Assembly: GCA_000432735.1 (NCBI GenBank)
Contig: FR887839.1
Coordinates: 1 to 40,115, forward strand
DNA from: Bacteroides sp. CAG:443
GTDB lineage: Bacteria; Bacteroidota; Bacteroidia; Bacteroidales; Bacteroidaceae
Direction of reading: 5' to 3'
DNA length: 40,115 nt
This document shows, piece by piece, positions 1 through 9,800 of the stretch. The notes beneath the pieces are model-generated. The model did not search any database. It saw only the letters and a program-made list of their open reading frames with translations, and was not told where the DNA came from. Position numbers and translations under genes: made by a program. Positions within the stretch are counted from its first letter, which is position 1. The number at the start of each line of letters is the position of its first letter.

Positions 1-30
1 GCCAGAGCCGCTTAGGCTGGGCTAATTTTT
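1..30 (+). terminator. Probable terminator of an upstream gene
   Basis: A short GC-rich stem (GCC..AGCC at 1-9 pairing with GGCT.GGC at 15-22, loop GCTTA) is followed by TAATTTTT. It fits the 3' end of a gene lying left of the window. The 5' part of the hairpin may extend beyond position 1. Confidence 0.5.
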
Positions 31-51
31 AACGAACTATTATTTAATATT

Positions 52-546
52 ATGGCAAGGAAATTTCTATTAACATTTATTTTATTGATAAGCTGTCTTA
101 ATGTTGCCCATGCACAGTTTGAAGAAGGGAAATGGTATCTGAATACTTCCCTTACAGGATTAGATCTTTCTCATAGCAAGTATGAAGGAACCAATTTCGG
201 ATTTCAAGTCGCTACGGGTACTTTTGTCTTGGATAATCTATCCATTCTGGTAAATTTCAAGGGTGAATATGTAGAAAATGGTATGGATGAAACCAGTGTA
301 GGAGCTGGAGCAAGATATTATTTGTCGAGTTGCGGCTTGTATGGAGGATTAGGACTGGCCTATAAACATTTGTCGAATAGTGTGAATCGAAAGGATTTAG
401 TCTGCTTGACCCCTGAACTGGGCTATGCTTTTTTCCTGAACGGGACGATTACCGTAGAACCGGCTGTCTATTACGATTTGAGTTTTTCAAATTGTTCGGA
501 ATATAGTAAGCTGGGTTTCAAGATAGGATTTGGTTTTTATTTCTGA
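52..546 (+). CDS. Small outer-membrane beta-barrel protein
   Basis: Secreted protein of 164 residues. The first 22 residues form a clear signal peptide ending in AHAQ. The rest alternates polar and hydrophobic residues with many Gly, Tyr and Phe, and ends in Phe-Tyr-Phe, the aromatic C-terminus typical of outer-membrane barrels assembled by BAM. Size suggests an eight-stranded OmpX/OprF-like barrel ('outer membrane protein beta-barrel domain' families). Function and ligand are not recognisable. It is 18 bp upstream of the next porin-like gene in the same direction, so the two are probably co-transcribed. A terminator-like hairpin directly upstream leaves little room for a promoter, and none was identified. 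Confidence 0.7.
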   Translation: MARKFLLTFILLISCLNVAHAQFEEGKWYLNTSLTGLDLSHSKYEGTNFGFQVATGTFVLDNLSILVNFKGEYVENGMDETSVGAGARYYLSSCGLYGGLGLAYKHLSNSVNRKDLVCLTPELGYAFFLNGTITVEPAVYYDLSFSNCSEYSKLGFKIGFGFYF

Positions 547-564
547 TTATAATATTTATTAGTA

Positions 565-1812
565 ATGAAAAAAGTATTCGTGTCACTCGCCTTGCTCGTC
601 GGAGTTTCGGGGAGTTTGTTTGCTCAGAAGAAAGGATTTGACTATAAGTTTTATGGTCAAGTACGTACTGATTTATTTTATAATACCCGGTCTAACTCCG
701 AAACTGTAGACGGATTGTTTTATATGTATCCACTGGATGAAGTGAAGGATCCGAATGGGCATGATTTAAACGGAGTAGGAAATGGTAATTTTTACACGTT
801 GTATACACGTCTGGGTGTCGATGTAGCAGGTCCTATGCTAGGAAAAGCCAAGACATCCGCAAAGGTTGAAGTCGATTTTCGCGGATCGGGTACAACCTAT
901 TCATTGTTTCGTATTCGTCATGTCTACTTTAACCTCGACTGGGGAAAATCTGCTTTACTGGTAGGACAGACGTGGCATCCGCTGTACGGCGATGTCGCTC
1001 CTGAAATATTGAATCTGAACATGGGAGCACCTTATCAGCCGTTCAGCCGTGCACCGCAGATTCGTTATCGTTTTACTGCTAAGAACTTCATGCTTACGGC
1101 TGCTGCCGTATGGCAGTCGCAATACCTGTCGGTAGGTCCGAAAACGAATACTCCCGGAGAAACAGGTACACAGAAAAGTCAGGAATTCATCAAGAAAAGT
1201 TGCATTCCTGAGTTTTATTTAGGTATGGACTACAAACGTCCGGGACTGATTGCTGGAGCGGGTGTACACGTGAGCTCTATTACTCCCCGTACGCAGTCGG
1301 AAATGACTGATGCAACTTACTTTGTCAATGAACGTGTAACAGGTGTCTCGGGAGAGGCTCATGTGAAATATACTCACAATGACTGGCTGGTGTCTGGAAA
1401 GACTGTACTGGGTACTAACCTTACTCAGACGAGTACCGTAGGCGGATATGGTATCGTAAGTATCGATGAAAATACAGGAAAACAGCAATATGCCCCGTTG
1501 CGGGTTTCTTCTACATGGGTGAATGTGGCTTATGGAAAGAAATGGCGCCCGGCCCTTTTCTTCGGTTATCTGAAGAACTTGGGAGCGTCGAAAGAAGTGG
1601 CTTACGGCACTCTGGGTACAGGAACCAAGCTCGACCAGTTGTTTACAGGTACAGCCGAACTGACTTATAACATTCCTCATTGGAAATTCGGTGCAGAATA
1701 TTCTTTGTGTAATGCCTGGTATGGAGATGATTTTAATGCCAAAGCAAAGGCTATAAGTTCTCATTCGGTCATGAATCATCGATTTGTTTTTACTGCCATT
1801 TTCCAGTTCTGA
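565..1812 (+). CDS. Porin-like outer-membrane protein
   Basis: 415-residue secreted protein with a signal peptide ending near residue 21 (SLFAQ) and a C-terminal Phe-Gln-Phe. The body is rich in amphipathic beta-strands (for example the FYGQVRTDLFYNTRS and RIRHVYFNLDWGK segments) and resembles 16-stranded porins such as the DcaP/porin-like groups that Bacteroidetes carry. It probably forms a diffusion channel, but the substrate is unknown. It follows the small barrel protein by 18 bp and is closed by a strong terminator, so this two-gene unit is separate from the pectin locus downstream. An ORF on the opposite strand over its 3' half is a shadow: its product has no family resemblance. Confidence 0.65.
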   Translation: MKKVFVSLALLVGVSGSLFAQKKGFDYKFYGQVRTDLFYNTRSNSETVDGLFYMYPLDEVKDPNGHDLNGVGNGNFYTLYTRLGVDVAGPMLGKAKTSAKVEVDFRGSGTTYSLFRIRHVYFNLDWGKSALLVGQTWHPLYGDVAPEILNLNMGAPYQPFSRAPQIRYRFTAKNFMLTAAAVWQSQYLSVGPKTNTPGETGTQKSQEFIKKSCIPEFYLGMDYKRPGLIAGAGVHVSSITPRTQSEMTDATYFVNERVTGVSGEAHVKYTHNDWLVSGKTVLGTNLTQTSTVGGYGIVSIDENTGKQQYAPLRVSSTWVNVAYGKKWRPALFFGYLKNLGASKEVAYGTLGTGTKLDQLFTGTAELTYNIPHWKFGAEYSLCNAWYGDDFNAKAKAISSHSVMNHRFVFTAIFQF

Positions 1813-1838
1813 GAGAATGTATCTATTATTATAGAGAA

Positions 1839-1876
1839 AAGTCGTTTTTGGCTGATTGCCAAAGCGACTTTTTTTA
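1839..1876 (+). terminator. Rho-independent terminator after porin-like gene
   Basis: AAGTCG (1839-1844) pairs with CGACTT (1865-1870), with an inner stem TTTGGC/GCCAAA and loop TGATT, followed by five more T. It separates the outer-membrane gene pair from the PUL. Confidence 0.9.
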
Positions 1877-2386
1877 TTATTCATATTTTGTCTTTTATCG
1901 GACATTTCAAATGTTATCAATAGTTTCTACAAGTTATTACTTCATTTGTAAATGACAAGATATTTTCTTTCCTTTCTCCTTTAAAGAAATCTATTTATGA
2001 TCCTTGCTCCGGAAGATATATGCTCTTCACTATATTGGAATGAAGAATAAAAGTAAATAGCGATGAACTTATACTTGAGGAATATTGAAGTTGGTATAGT
2101 GAAAGTTTAGGTTATTTATAAACTTCAATGAATAGACTATGCGGCAAGTATATAGTGCTAGAAGTAGAGGATTGGCTACCAATATGGATGTTTTTTATTT
2201 TGTTTTCTATATGGATACAAAAATGTGAAGGTTTCTTTTAAATAGTGAACTAGGACAAGCTGTAGATAGACGATCTAATGCTTATCTTATACATTGTGTG
2301 AAGGTTATAGAATAAAGGTAGAATGTATTGACATTCTATAAAAAATGCATATTATTTGTGTGGGCGATAAACCATTTTGTGTCTGT
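1877..2386. other. Non-coding gap at the left border of the PUL
   Basis: About 510 bases of AT-rich DNA with stop codons in all frames and no gene that can be supported. The only clear structure is a perfect inverted repeat, TAGAATGT-ATTG-ACATTCTA at 2319-2338, about 50 bp upstream of the first operator half-site of the esterase-GH105 promoter. No insertion-sequence remnant or RNA gene was recognised. Confidence 0.5.
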
Positions 2387-2450
2387 GAACTTGTTTCCAT
2401 GTAAACGTACTATTTTATATGGAGAGATGTATATTCAGACTTTATATTTG
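2387..2450 (+). promoter_or_regulatory. Regulator-dependent promoter of the esterase-GH105/GH28 unit
   Basis: The -7 element TATATTTG lies at 2443-2450 and matches TAnnTTTG. The expected -33 position reads ATGG, a poor match, so an activator is probably needed. Two 17-bp half-sites precede it: GAACTTGTTTCCATGTA at 2387 and GTACTATTTTATATGGA at 2407. They are 20 nt apart, and the proximal one starts 36 nt before the -7 element. The same spacing occurs at five other promoters of this locus. That the hybrid two-component regulator binds here is inferred. Confidence 0.75.
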
Positions 2451-2492
2451 CATTTGTTCTATATCTAATAATAAATAACTATTAAAAACACA

Positions 2493-5024
2493 ATGAAGAA
2501 AAAATTCTATTGTCTATGCATGGGAGCTTTGTTGGGAGTTTCTTCGCTTGAAGCTAAAGTGACTCTCCCATCTATTATTTCTGACAATATGGTTTTGCAG
2601 GCACGAACCAAAGTTTGTATATGGGGAAAAGCCAATCCGGGTGAAAACATATCAGTGATACCTTCATGGAATAAACAAAATGTCAGTAGTACTGCAGCGG
2701 GAGAAGATGGACGTTGGAAAATATATGTAACTACACCGGAAGCATCAGAAAATCATTTTTTAACGATTAAGGGAGAAAATGTGATTGTAATTCGGAATGT
2801 ATTGGTGGGTGAAGTATGGCTATGTACAGGGCAGTCGAATATGGAATTTCCTGTAGCCCATGATCCAAAAGTCAAGTGGAAGACTGGAATGTCGGATGAA
2901 ATGGAAGAAATGAAAGATGCAGATTATCCCGAAATACGTTTGTTTCATGTAGAGCATCAGTTAGCACACGAGAAAGAACAGGATGACTGTATTGGTAAAT
3001 GGGTTGTCTGCTCTCCCGAAAATATACGTGACTTTTCTGCTGTAGGGTTTGTATTTGGTAAGAAGCTGTATAACGAACTGAGAGTACCTGTCGGGTTGAT
3101 TCAGTCTACGTGGGGAGGTACACATGCTGAATCGTGGACTTCTATGGAAGTAATGAAAGATGATACTTTATATAGTGATGTCCTTCAGCAGTTTGCTTTG
3201 AAAAATATAAAACGTAATAAAGACTATTGTAAAGTACCTTCTACTCTTTGGAACGGAATGATAGCTCCTATTGCCGGGTATACGGTAAGAGGAAACATCT
3301 GGTATCAGGGAGAGTCCAATTCTATTCGTGCTGAAAAATATCAGCAGGTTTTCACTAATATGATAAATTCCTGGCGTGAACGGTGGGGGCAATCAGACAT
3401 GCCTTTCTATTTTATGCAGATAGCTCCTCACTACAGACAGCCGGCTGAGATTCGCGAAGCACAGTTGAAGACTTGGCGTGAGAGCGGACTGAAAAATGTA
3501 GGAATGGCTGTTGTGGTAGATGCAGCCGATTCGACGGATATTCATCCGCGTAACAAACGTGTGGCAGGCGAACGTTTAGCTGCATGGGCTTTAGCTAAAC
3601 AATATGGTAGAAAAGTAACTTATTCGGGCCCTGTATATAAAAAGATGAAGATTAGTGGTAATAAAGTTGTGCTGAACTTCGATTATACAGATGGTGGCTT
3701 GAAAACTTTTGATGGAGGTGATGTAAAAGGCTTTTTCATATCCGGAGAAGATGAACGTTTTTATCCAGCACAGGCTGTTATAAAAGGGAATAAGCTGGAG
3801 CTTACTTCAGATAAAGTGATGCATCCTATTGCTGTGAGATATGGTTGGGGAACTTTCTTCCGGGTAAATCTTTGTAATGGAGCAGGTATACCTGCAGTGC
3901 CTTTCCGTACCGATTGCTTTGCTCCCGAAAAGGCTTCGCGGAAATTTGCCGATTCAGAGATACGCCGTTTTCCTCAGGCATGGCAGCTGGATCATGGTAA
4001 ACGTCTTTTCTTCGGGTATGCCCAGGGTGTAGGATGCTGTGCGATGCTTGACATGTGGAAAGCTACCGGTGACAAACGTTACTTTGATTATGTGAAAGAG
4101 TGGGGCGATACGATTATCAATGATAAGGGAGAGATCTATAAATATGATATGTCTGCCTATAATCTTGATTTTATCAATCCGGGAAAAGTATTATTCGATC
4201 TTTATCGTGAAACACATGATGTTAAGTATAAGAAAGCGATGGACGTGTTGGTTAAGCAACTGGAACGTCACCCTCGTACTTTAAAAGGTGGATTTTGGCA
4301 TAAACTTGTCTATCAGCATCAGATGTGGTTGGATGGTTTGTATATGGCTTCTCCTTTTCTTGCTCAATATGGAGCGGAATTTAATCGCCCGGATTTGATT
4401 GATGAAGCAATAAAACAGTTCAGACTTTGCCATGAATATACGTATGATGCTCGGACTGGATTGTATTATCATGCCTGGGATGAAAGTAAATCTCAACGTT
4501 GGGCCGATCCTGAAACAGGACATTCACCTAATTTCTGGGGACGCAGCATTGGCTGGTGGTTTATGGCTCTTGTAGATGCTCTCGATTATATTCCTGAGAA
4601 TCATCCGGGGCGGGTAGATATGATCGAGTGGGTTCAGGGACTTGCTGAAACGCTTCCAAAGTATCAGGACAAGAATGGCTTATGGTATCAGGTTATTGAC
4701 CAACCTAAACGTGTGGGAAACTTCCCGGAAGCTTCTGTTACGAGTCAGTGTATGTATGCATACGCTAAGGCTGTAAATAAAGGATACATTGACAAAAAGT
4801 ATCGGGCGGTAGCGGAAAAGGCTTTTAAAGGACTGAATGACAAATTGATGCGTGAAAATGCTGATGGCACTTTGACCTTGACTCGCTGCTGTCAGGTAGG
4901 AGGTTTGGGAGGTAATCCATACCGTGACGGAAGTTTTGAATATTATATAGGAGAGAAAATGCGTGATAACGACGCAAAGGCAACCGGTCCTTATATCATG
5001 GGATGTTTGCAATTAGGATATTAA
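2493..5024 (+). CDS. Two-domain SGNH acetylesterase - GH105 hydrolase
   Basis: 843-residue secreted fusion (signal peptide about residues 1-21). The N-terminal half (about 22-475) is a sialate-O-acetylesterase-like SGNH esterase: GQSN with nucleophile Ser115, YQGESN at 271-276, and the catalytic Asp/His block DIHP at 349-352. The C-terminal half (about 485-843) is a GH105 unsaturated rhamnogalacturonyl hydrolase with its (alpha/alpha)6 signatures: HQMWLDG around Asp614, WGRSIGWW at 682-689, and the NFPEASVTSQ segment. Together these would remove acetyl groups and the 4,5-unsaturated uronate that lyases leave on rhamnogalacturonan oligomers. Family roles are established; acetylated pectin as esterase substrate is inferred. 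The GH28 gene follows after 15 bp and is almost certainly co-transcribed. Confidence 0.88.
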   Translation: MKKKFYCLCMGALLGVSSLEAKVTLPSIISDNMVLQARTKVCIWGKANPGENISVIPSWNKQNVSSTAAGEDGRWKIYVTTPEASENHFLTIKGENVIVIRNVLVGEVWLCTGQSNMEFPVAHDPKVKWKTGMSDEMEEMKDADYPEIRLFHVEHQLAHEKEQDDCIGKWVVCSPENIRDFSAVGFVFGKKLYNELRVPVGLIQSTWGGTHAESWTSMEVMKDDTLYSDVLQQFALKNIKRNKDYCKVPSTLWNGMIAPIAGYTVRGNIWYQGESNSIRAEKYQQVFTNMINSWRERWGQSDMPFYFMQIAPHYRQPAEIREAQLKTWRESGLKNVGMAVVVDAADSTDIHPRNKRVAGERLAAWALAKQYGRKVTYSGPVYKKMKISGNKVVLNFDYTDGGLKTFDGGDVKGFFISGEDERFYPAQAVIKGNKLELTSDKVMHPIAVRYGWGTFFRVNLCNGAGIPAVPFRTDCFAPEKASRKFADSEIRRFPQAWQLDHGKRLFFGYAQGVGCCAMLDMWKATGDKRYFDYVKEWGDTIINDKGEIYKYDMSAYNLDFINPGKVLFDLYRETHDVKYKKAMDVLVKQLERHPRTLKGGFWHKLVYQHQMWLDGLYMASPFLAQYGAEFNRPDLIDEAIKQFRLCHEYTYDARTGLYYHAWDESKSQRWADPETGHSPNFWGRSIGWWFMALVDALDYIPENHPGRVDMIEWVQGLAETLPKYQDKNGLWYQVIDQPKRVGNFPEASVTSQCMYAYAKAVNKGYIDKKYRAVAEKAFKGLNDKLMRENADGTLTLTRCCQVGGLGGNPYRDGSFEYYIGEKMRDNDAKATGPYIMGCLQLGY

Positions 5025-5039
5025 AAGAATGAGTGAAAA

Positions 5040-6524
5040 ATGAAAAGAGTAATTGTATTTTTATCTTGTGTGTGGCTGGCTATGAATGTGTTGCTGGCAG
5101 AGGAGCCATATAAATATGAGTATCTTTATAAAGATTTACCATTTGAAATACCTCGTGTAAAGGCTCCGTCTTTTCCTGATAATGAAATGAATCTGAAAGA
5201 TTTTGGTGCGGAAGGCGATGGCGTGCATCTTTGTACAGAATCTTTTGCTAAGGCTATTGATGCTTTAGATAAAAAAGGAGGTGGAAAACTGGTAGTTCCG
5301 GCAGGTGTGTGGTTTACAGGCCCTATTGTATTGAAGAGCAATATCAATTTGCATGTAGAAAAGGGAGCTATTATTTTGTTTTCTCCCGATGTTGATTTAT
5401 ATCCGTTAGTAGAAACTGTATTCGAAGGACTGGATACCCGACGTTGCCAGTCACCTATATCTGGACGAAATCTGGTAAATGTAGCCATAACAGGTCAAGG
5501 AGTGATTGATGGAAATGGTCATTACTGGCGTCCGTTGAAAAGACAAAAAGTTACAGAAGGGCAATGGAAAGCGGCTACTTCCCGAGGAGGTGTGTATAAG
5601 CGTCCTGATTATTGGTTCCCTTATCCCGAAACATTAAAAGGGGATACTATTAGCAATATGAATGTTCCGCAAAATCTGAAGACAGAAGAAGAGTGGCAGA
5701 GTGTACGGCATTTCCTGCGTCCGGTTATGGTTAGTTTTATAGAATGTAAAAACGTATGGTTGGAAGGAGTCATTTTCCAAAATTCTCCGGCATGGAATCT
5801 TCATCCTTTGATGTGTGAGAATGTTCTGGTAGAAAATGTAGCAGTTCGGAATCCGAGTTATGCTCAAAACGGTGATGGACTGGATTTAGAATCCTGTAAA
5901 AATGCTTTAATAGTAAACTCTTCATTTGATGTCGGAGATGATGGCATTTGCTTGAAAAGCGGAAAAGATGAAGATGGACGTCGTCGTGCCCGTACTTGTG
6001 AAAATGTAATAGTAGATGGATGTACGGTATACAAAGGACATGGAGGTTTTGTAGTAGGAAGTGAAATGAGTGGAGGCATACGGAATATTTCTGTAAGTAA
6101 TTGTCAGTTCTTGGGAACGGACGTGGGAGTACGTTTTAAAAGCAAACGAGGTCGTGGTGGAGTTGTAGAGAATATATGGATTCGTAATATTTCAATGATT
6201 GATATTCCGACTGAGCCTATAACCTTTAATCTTTACTATGGAGGAAAATCGGCTGTTGAGGTCTTGGAAAGTGGTGAAGTAATACCTGTAAAAGTAAATC
6301 CTATGCCAGTAGACGAGACGACTCCTTGTTTTCGTAATATTCATATAGAGTATCTTACATGCTCGAATGCACGTAGGGCCATGTATTTTAATGGAATCCC
6401 AGAAATGCCTATTGATGGGATTACTTTGAAACATATACGTATTAGTGCAAGAAAAGATGCTGAATTTTATTATTGTACAAACGTTGATCAAGAAGATGTA
6501 AAAATAGAGCTGTTAGTAAAATAA
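5040..6524 (+). CDS. GH28 polygalacturonase / rhamnogalacturonan hydrolase
   Basis: 494-residue secreted right-handed beta-helix enzyme. Signal peptide about 1-20, then the usual GH28 opening NLKDFGAEGDG (51-61). All catalytic blocks are present: NGDGLDLES at 277-285, GDDGICLKSG at 299-308 (Asp300/Asp301), GHGG at 333-336 (His334) and RFKSKRGRGG at 365-374. Family members hydrolyse alpha-1,4 GalA-GalA or GalA-Rha bonds by inversion, acting from the end or internally. Bacteroidetes copies of this length are often exo-acting, but the exact linkage cannot be read from the sequence. It is second in the unit started by the esterase-GH105 gene and is closed by a strong terminator. Confidence 0.9.
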   Translation: MKRVIVFLSCVWLAMNVLLAEEPYKYEYLYKDLPFEIPRVKAPSFPDNEMNLKDFGAEGDGVHLCTESFAKAIDALDKKGGGKLVVPAGVWFTGPIVLKSNINLHVEKGAIILFSPDVDLYPLVETVFEGLDTRRCQSPISGRNLVNVAITGQGVIDGNGHYWRPLKRQKVTEGQWKAATSRGGVYKRPDYWFPYPETLKGDTISNMNVPQNLKTEEEWQSVRHFLRPVMVSFIECKNVWLEGVIFQNSPAWNLHPLMCENVLVENVAVRNPSYAQNGDGLDLESCKNALIVNSSFDVGDDGICLKSGKDEDGRRRARTCENVIVDGCTVYKGHGGFVVGSEMSGGIRNISVSNCQFLGTDVGVRFKSKRGRGGVVENIWIRNISMIDIPTEPITFNLYYGGKSAVEVLESGEVIPVKVNPMPVDETTPCFRNIHIEYLTCSNARRAMYFNGIPEMPIDGITLKHIRISARKDAEFYYCTNVDQEDVKIELLVK

Positions 6525-6546
6525 GGATGATATTTTCTGGTATGGT

Positions 6547-6581
6547 CTGAGCACACTGAGAAGTGTGCTCAGTTTTTTTTT
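6547..6581 (+). terminator. Rho-independent terminator after GH28
   Basis: A perfect 11-bp stem, CTGAGCACACT (6547-6557) with AGTGTGCTCAG (6562-6572), tetraloop GAGA, followed by nine T. Confidence 0.95.
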
Positions 6582-6775
6582 GTTACATAAATATTTTTTT
6601 ACTTGACTGAATATATGTTTACCTTTTGATATGTAGCTTATTGTATTATTAGCTATTAGTCCCTGTCTTGTTAATAGTAGTTATTTTGTTTCTATATTTC
6701 TACTATAGGATATTTGGGGATTTTAGTACAAATCTTACATGTTATTTTTGTTAGTACATTGAGAAATAGTTACAT

Positions 6776-6839
6776 GTACGATATTCTATGGAATTGTATT
6801 ATTTTATATTGGGTGATAGTAGTTGATATTATACATTTG
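6776..6839 (+). promoter_or_regulatory. Regulator-dependent promoter of susC/susD
   Basis: The -33-like ATTG at 6808-6811 and the -7 TACATTTG at 6832-6839 are 20 nt apart. Two direct half-sites, GTACGATATTCTATGGA at 6776 and GTATTATTTTATATTGG at 6796, are spaced by 20 nt. The proximal one begins 36 nt before the -7 element and overlaps the -33 position, as at the other PUL promoters. The 308-bp gap from 6582 to 6889 also holds two TTAGTACA (6723, 6751) and two TTACATGT (6735, 6770) boxes further upstream. Nothing else was seen in it. Confidence 0.78.
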
Positions 6840-6889
6840 TGATGCTTAAAAATTTAACTAATCATTGATTTATGTATAACTAATCAACT

Positions 6890-9800
6890 ATGAAAAGCGT
6901 ACAAAAATTTTTTTACTTATTAATTATTCTGTTAATAAGTTTTTCGTCGAATGTTCTTGCTCAGAACAGAACAATTACCGGTACTGTAAAGGATGCTAAT
7001 GATATTGTTATCGGAGCTTCTGTTACAGTGAAAGGTCAGGCCTCTATAGGCACTATTACAGATATGGATGGTAATTATACATTGTCTGTGCCTATTTCGG
7101 CTAAGGAATTGACTTTTTCTTATATCGGTTATGAAACACAAAGTATAGCCATCAAAGGCCGTACTACTATTAATGTAACATTAAAGGAAAGCAGCCAGAT
7201 GCTGGAAGAAGTTGTAGCAATCGGGTATGCGAAAGTAAAACGTAAGGAGCTGACAGGTTCTTCAGTTTCTGTTGGGGCAAATGATTTGAAGATGTCGCCA
7301 GTAAGTACAGCTGCACAAGCTTTGGCCGGTAAAGCTGCGGGAGTGAACATTGTTCAACAAAGTGGTGCTCCTGGTGCTGAAATTAATATTACGGTTCGTG
7401 GTGGAACATCTATTACGCAAGGCACTCAACCTTTGTATATCGTCGATGGTTTCCAGATGGAAAATGGCTTGCAGAATGTCGATATTAATGATATTGAAAG
7501 TATCGATGTTATGAAAGATGCGTCAGCTACTGCTATTTATGGTGCTCGTGGTTCTAACGGTGTTATTTTGATTACGACAAAATCAGGGAAATCTGGTAAG
7601 ACTGAAGTCTCTTACAATGGTTTCGTAAGTTTTGATCATTTAGGGAAAAAATTGGACTTACTGGGAGTAGAAGATTATGTAAAATATCAGTATGAGTTCC
7701 AGTTATTGCGAAGTAATCAGAGTAGTTTTGCCAATTTGTTTGGTGGTAATATAAACGATGCAGATTTTTATTCTGGAGCATATAGCCGCATTCATAATGA
7801 TTACGCGAGTCGTGAAGGTATTGACTGGCAGGACGAAGTTTTTGGTTCTACAGGTATTACACAAAATCATAATGTGAATATTACGGGGGGAACTGAAAAA
7901 ACAAAGTACATGATTAGCTATAATTATACAGATGAAAATGGTATTATGGCAAAACATGATTATCAGAAGAACAGTATACGTGCTAAAGTAAATCATGAAT
8001 TATGGAAGGGAGTTCGTTTTGATTTTTCTTCTACTCTTCAGATGACTAAAGTTGAAGGTGGTGGTAGTTTGGGAGGTAAGTTGAAACAAACTATTCTACA
8101 ACCTGTGACAGGAGGTGTACAGTTTACTAATGAACAAATGCTTAGCGAAGATTTGTCGGATGCGTATTCTGATATGCCCGGTGCTGATAATTATGATATC
8201 AATAACCCGTTATTGGATAATGAGGCAATTGATCAGGAGAAATATACTCGTTTTGCTACTGTAAACGCAGGTATAGAAATTGACATCATGAAGAATTTGA
8301 CATGGCGTACTGCAGCCAGCTACATGTGGCAGCAGGTACGTGAGGATTATTGGGATAATGGTTCTACTCGTCAGGCTGATGCCAATCAGAGTCCCTATGG
8401 CTACGGTTATCGCAATAATGATGAAAAATATTCATGGCAGGTGACCAATACATTAAATTATGCTTTCAGCTTAGATGATCATGCTCATGATTTTAACGTA
8501 TTGTTAGGACAGGAAACCTGGTATACAGAGTCAATGAACTTGGATAATGAGTACCATAAATTTACTGATGGTAATTTTGGATTGAACGATGTAAGTATGG
8601 GTGAACCTTATACATGGAAATCTGGTAAAAGTCGTGAAGGTTTAGTCTCTGTGTTTGGTCGTCTCTCTTATAACTATAAAGAACGCTATTTATTTACTGG
8701 AACTTTACGTGCCGATGGCTCTTCTAAATTTGCAAAGGGCAATCAGTGGGGAATCTTCCCGTCAGCATCAGCTGCATGGCGTATTTCTGAAGAAGCATTT
8801 TTGGAAGATGTAGATTTCCTGGATAACTTGAAACTTCGTATTGGTTATGGAACTGCAGGTAACAATAATATCGATAATAATATGTATGCTACAAGTTACG
8901 GATCTGGTCATTATGGAATTAATGGAAGTGACTATATCACTTATGTACCAGGAACTACGTTGGGTAATTCTAATTTGAAATGGGAGAAGACAACAACAAC
9001 AAACGTTGGTCTTGATGTTTCCGTACTTGGAAGCCGTGTAAATTTGTCAGTTGATTTCTATAATAATGAATCTTCAAATCTTTTGATTAAGAATAAAATA
9101 CCAACTTCTACAGGTTATAGCGACCAGTATCAGAATATTGGAGCAATTCGGAATCGTGGTGTAGAATTGGTGTTGAATACAACAAATGTTCGTACAAAAG
9201 ATTTTACTTGGAATACAGATTTTAATATAGCTTTCAATCGTTCGAAAGTACTTGAACTTTATGGAAATGAAGAAACTAATTACTTCATTCAGGATTATGA
9301 AAGCCGTATGGGATATAAAATTGAGGTTGGAAAGCCATTGGGACAATTCTATGGATTAGTTTATGATGGAATCTATACGACAGATGACTTTACTCAATTG
9401 TCAGATGGTACGTATAAGTTGAAAGACGGAGTTCCTTCTTTAAAAGGTTTCGACCGTTCCCATGTAAAGCCGGGTGATGCTAAATATGTTCCTCAGACAG
9501 GGGAGGTTGATGAAAACGGCAATCCAGTCTGGTCTACAAACGATCGTACAGTGATAGGTAATGCTGCACCTAAGTTTACTGGTGGTATGAACAATACATT
9601 CAGATATAAGGGTTTTGATTTATCTGTATTTATGAATTTCTCATTTGGAAATGATGTATTCAATATGAGTACTCAGCGCTTTATCGGCCCATATTTGTCG
9701 AACCAGAACTCTTTGGCAATAATGAACAATCGCTTCACATTGATTGATCCATCTACCGGTAAGGAAACTATGGATTTGGTACGATTGGCTGAATTAAATC

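Noticed and set aside
1219..1920. 233-codon open frame on the minus strand over the porin-like gene
   Set aside because: It overlaps a clearly coding beta-barrel gene and its terminator, its product is a Ser/Arg/Ile-rich string without signal peptide or family motif, and it has no promoter.
1877..2386. A decayed mobile element or small gene in the left gap
   Set aside because: No frame longer than a few dozen codons, no terminal repeats and no recognisable transposase segment.
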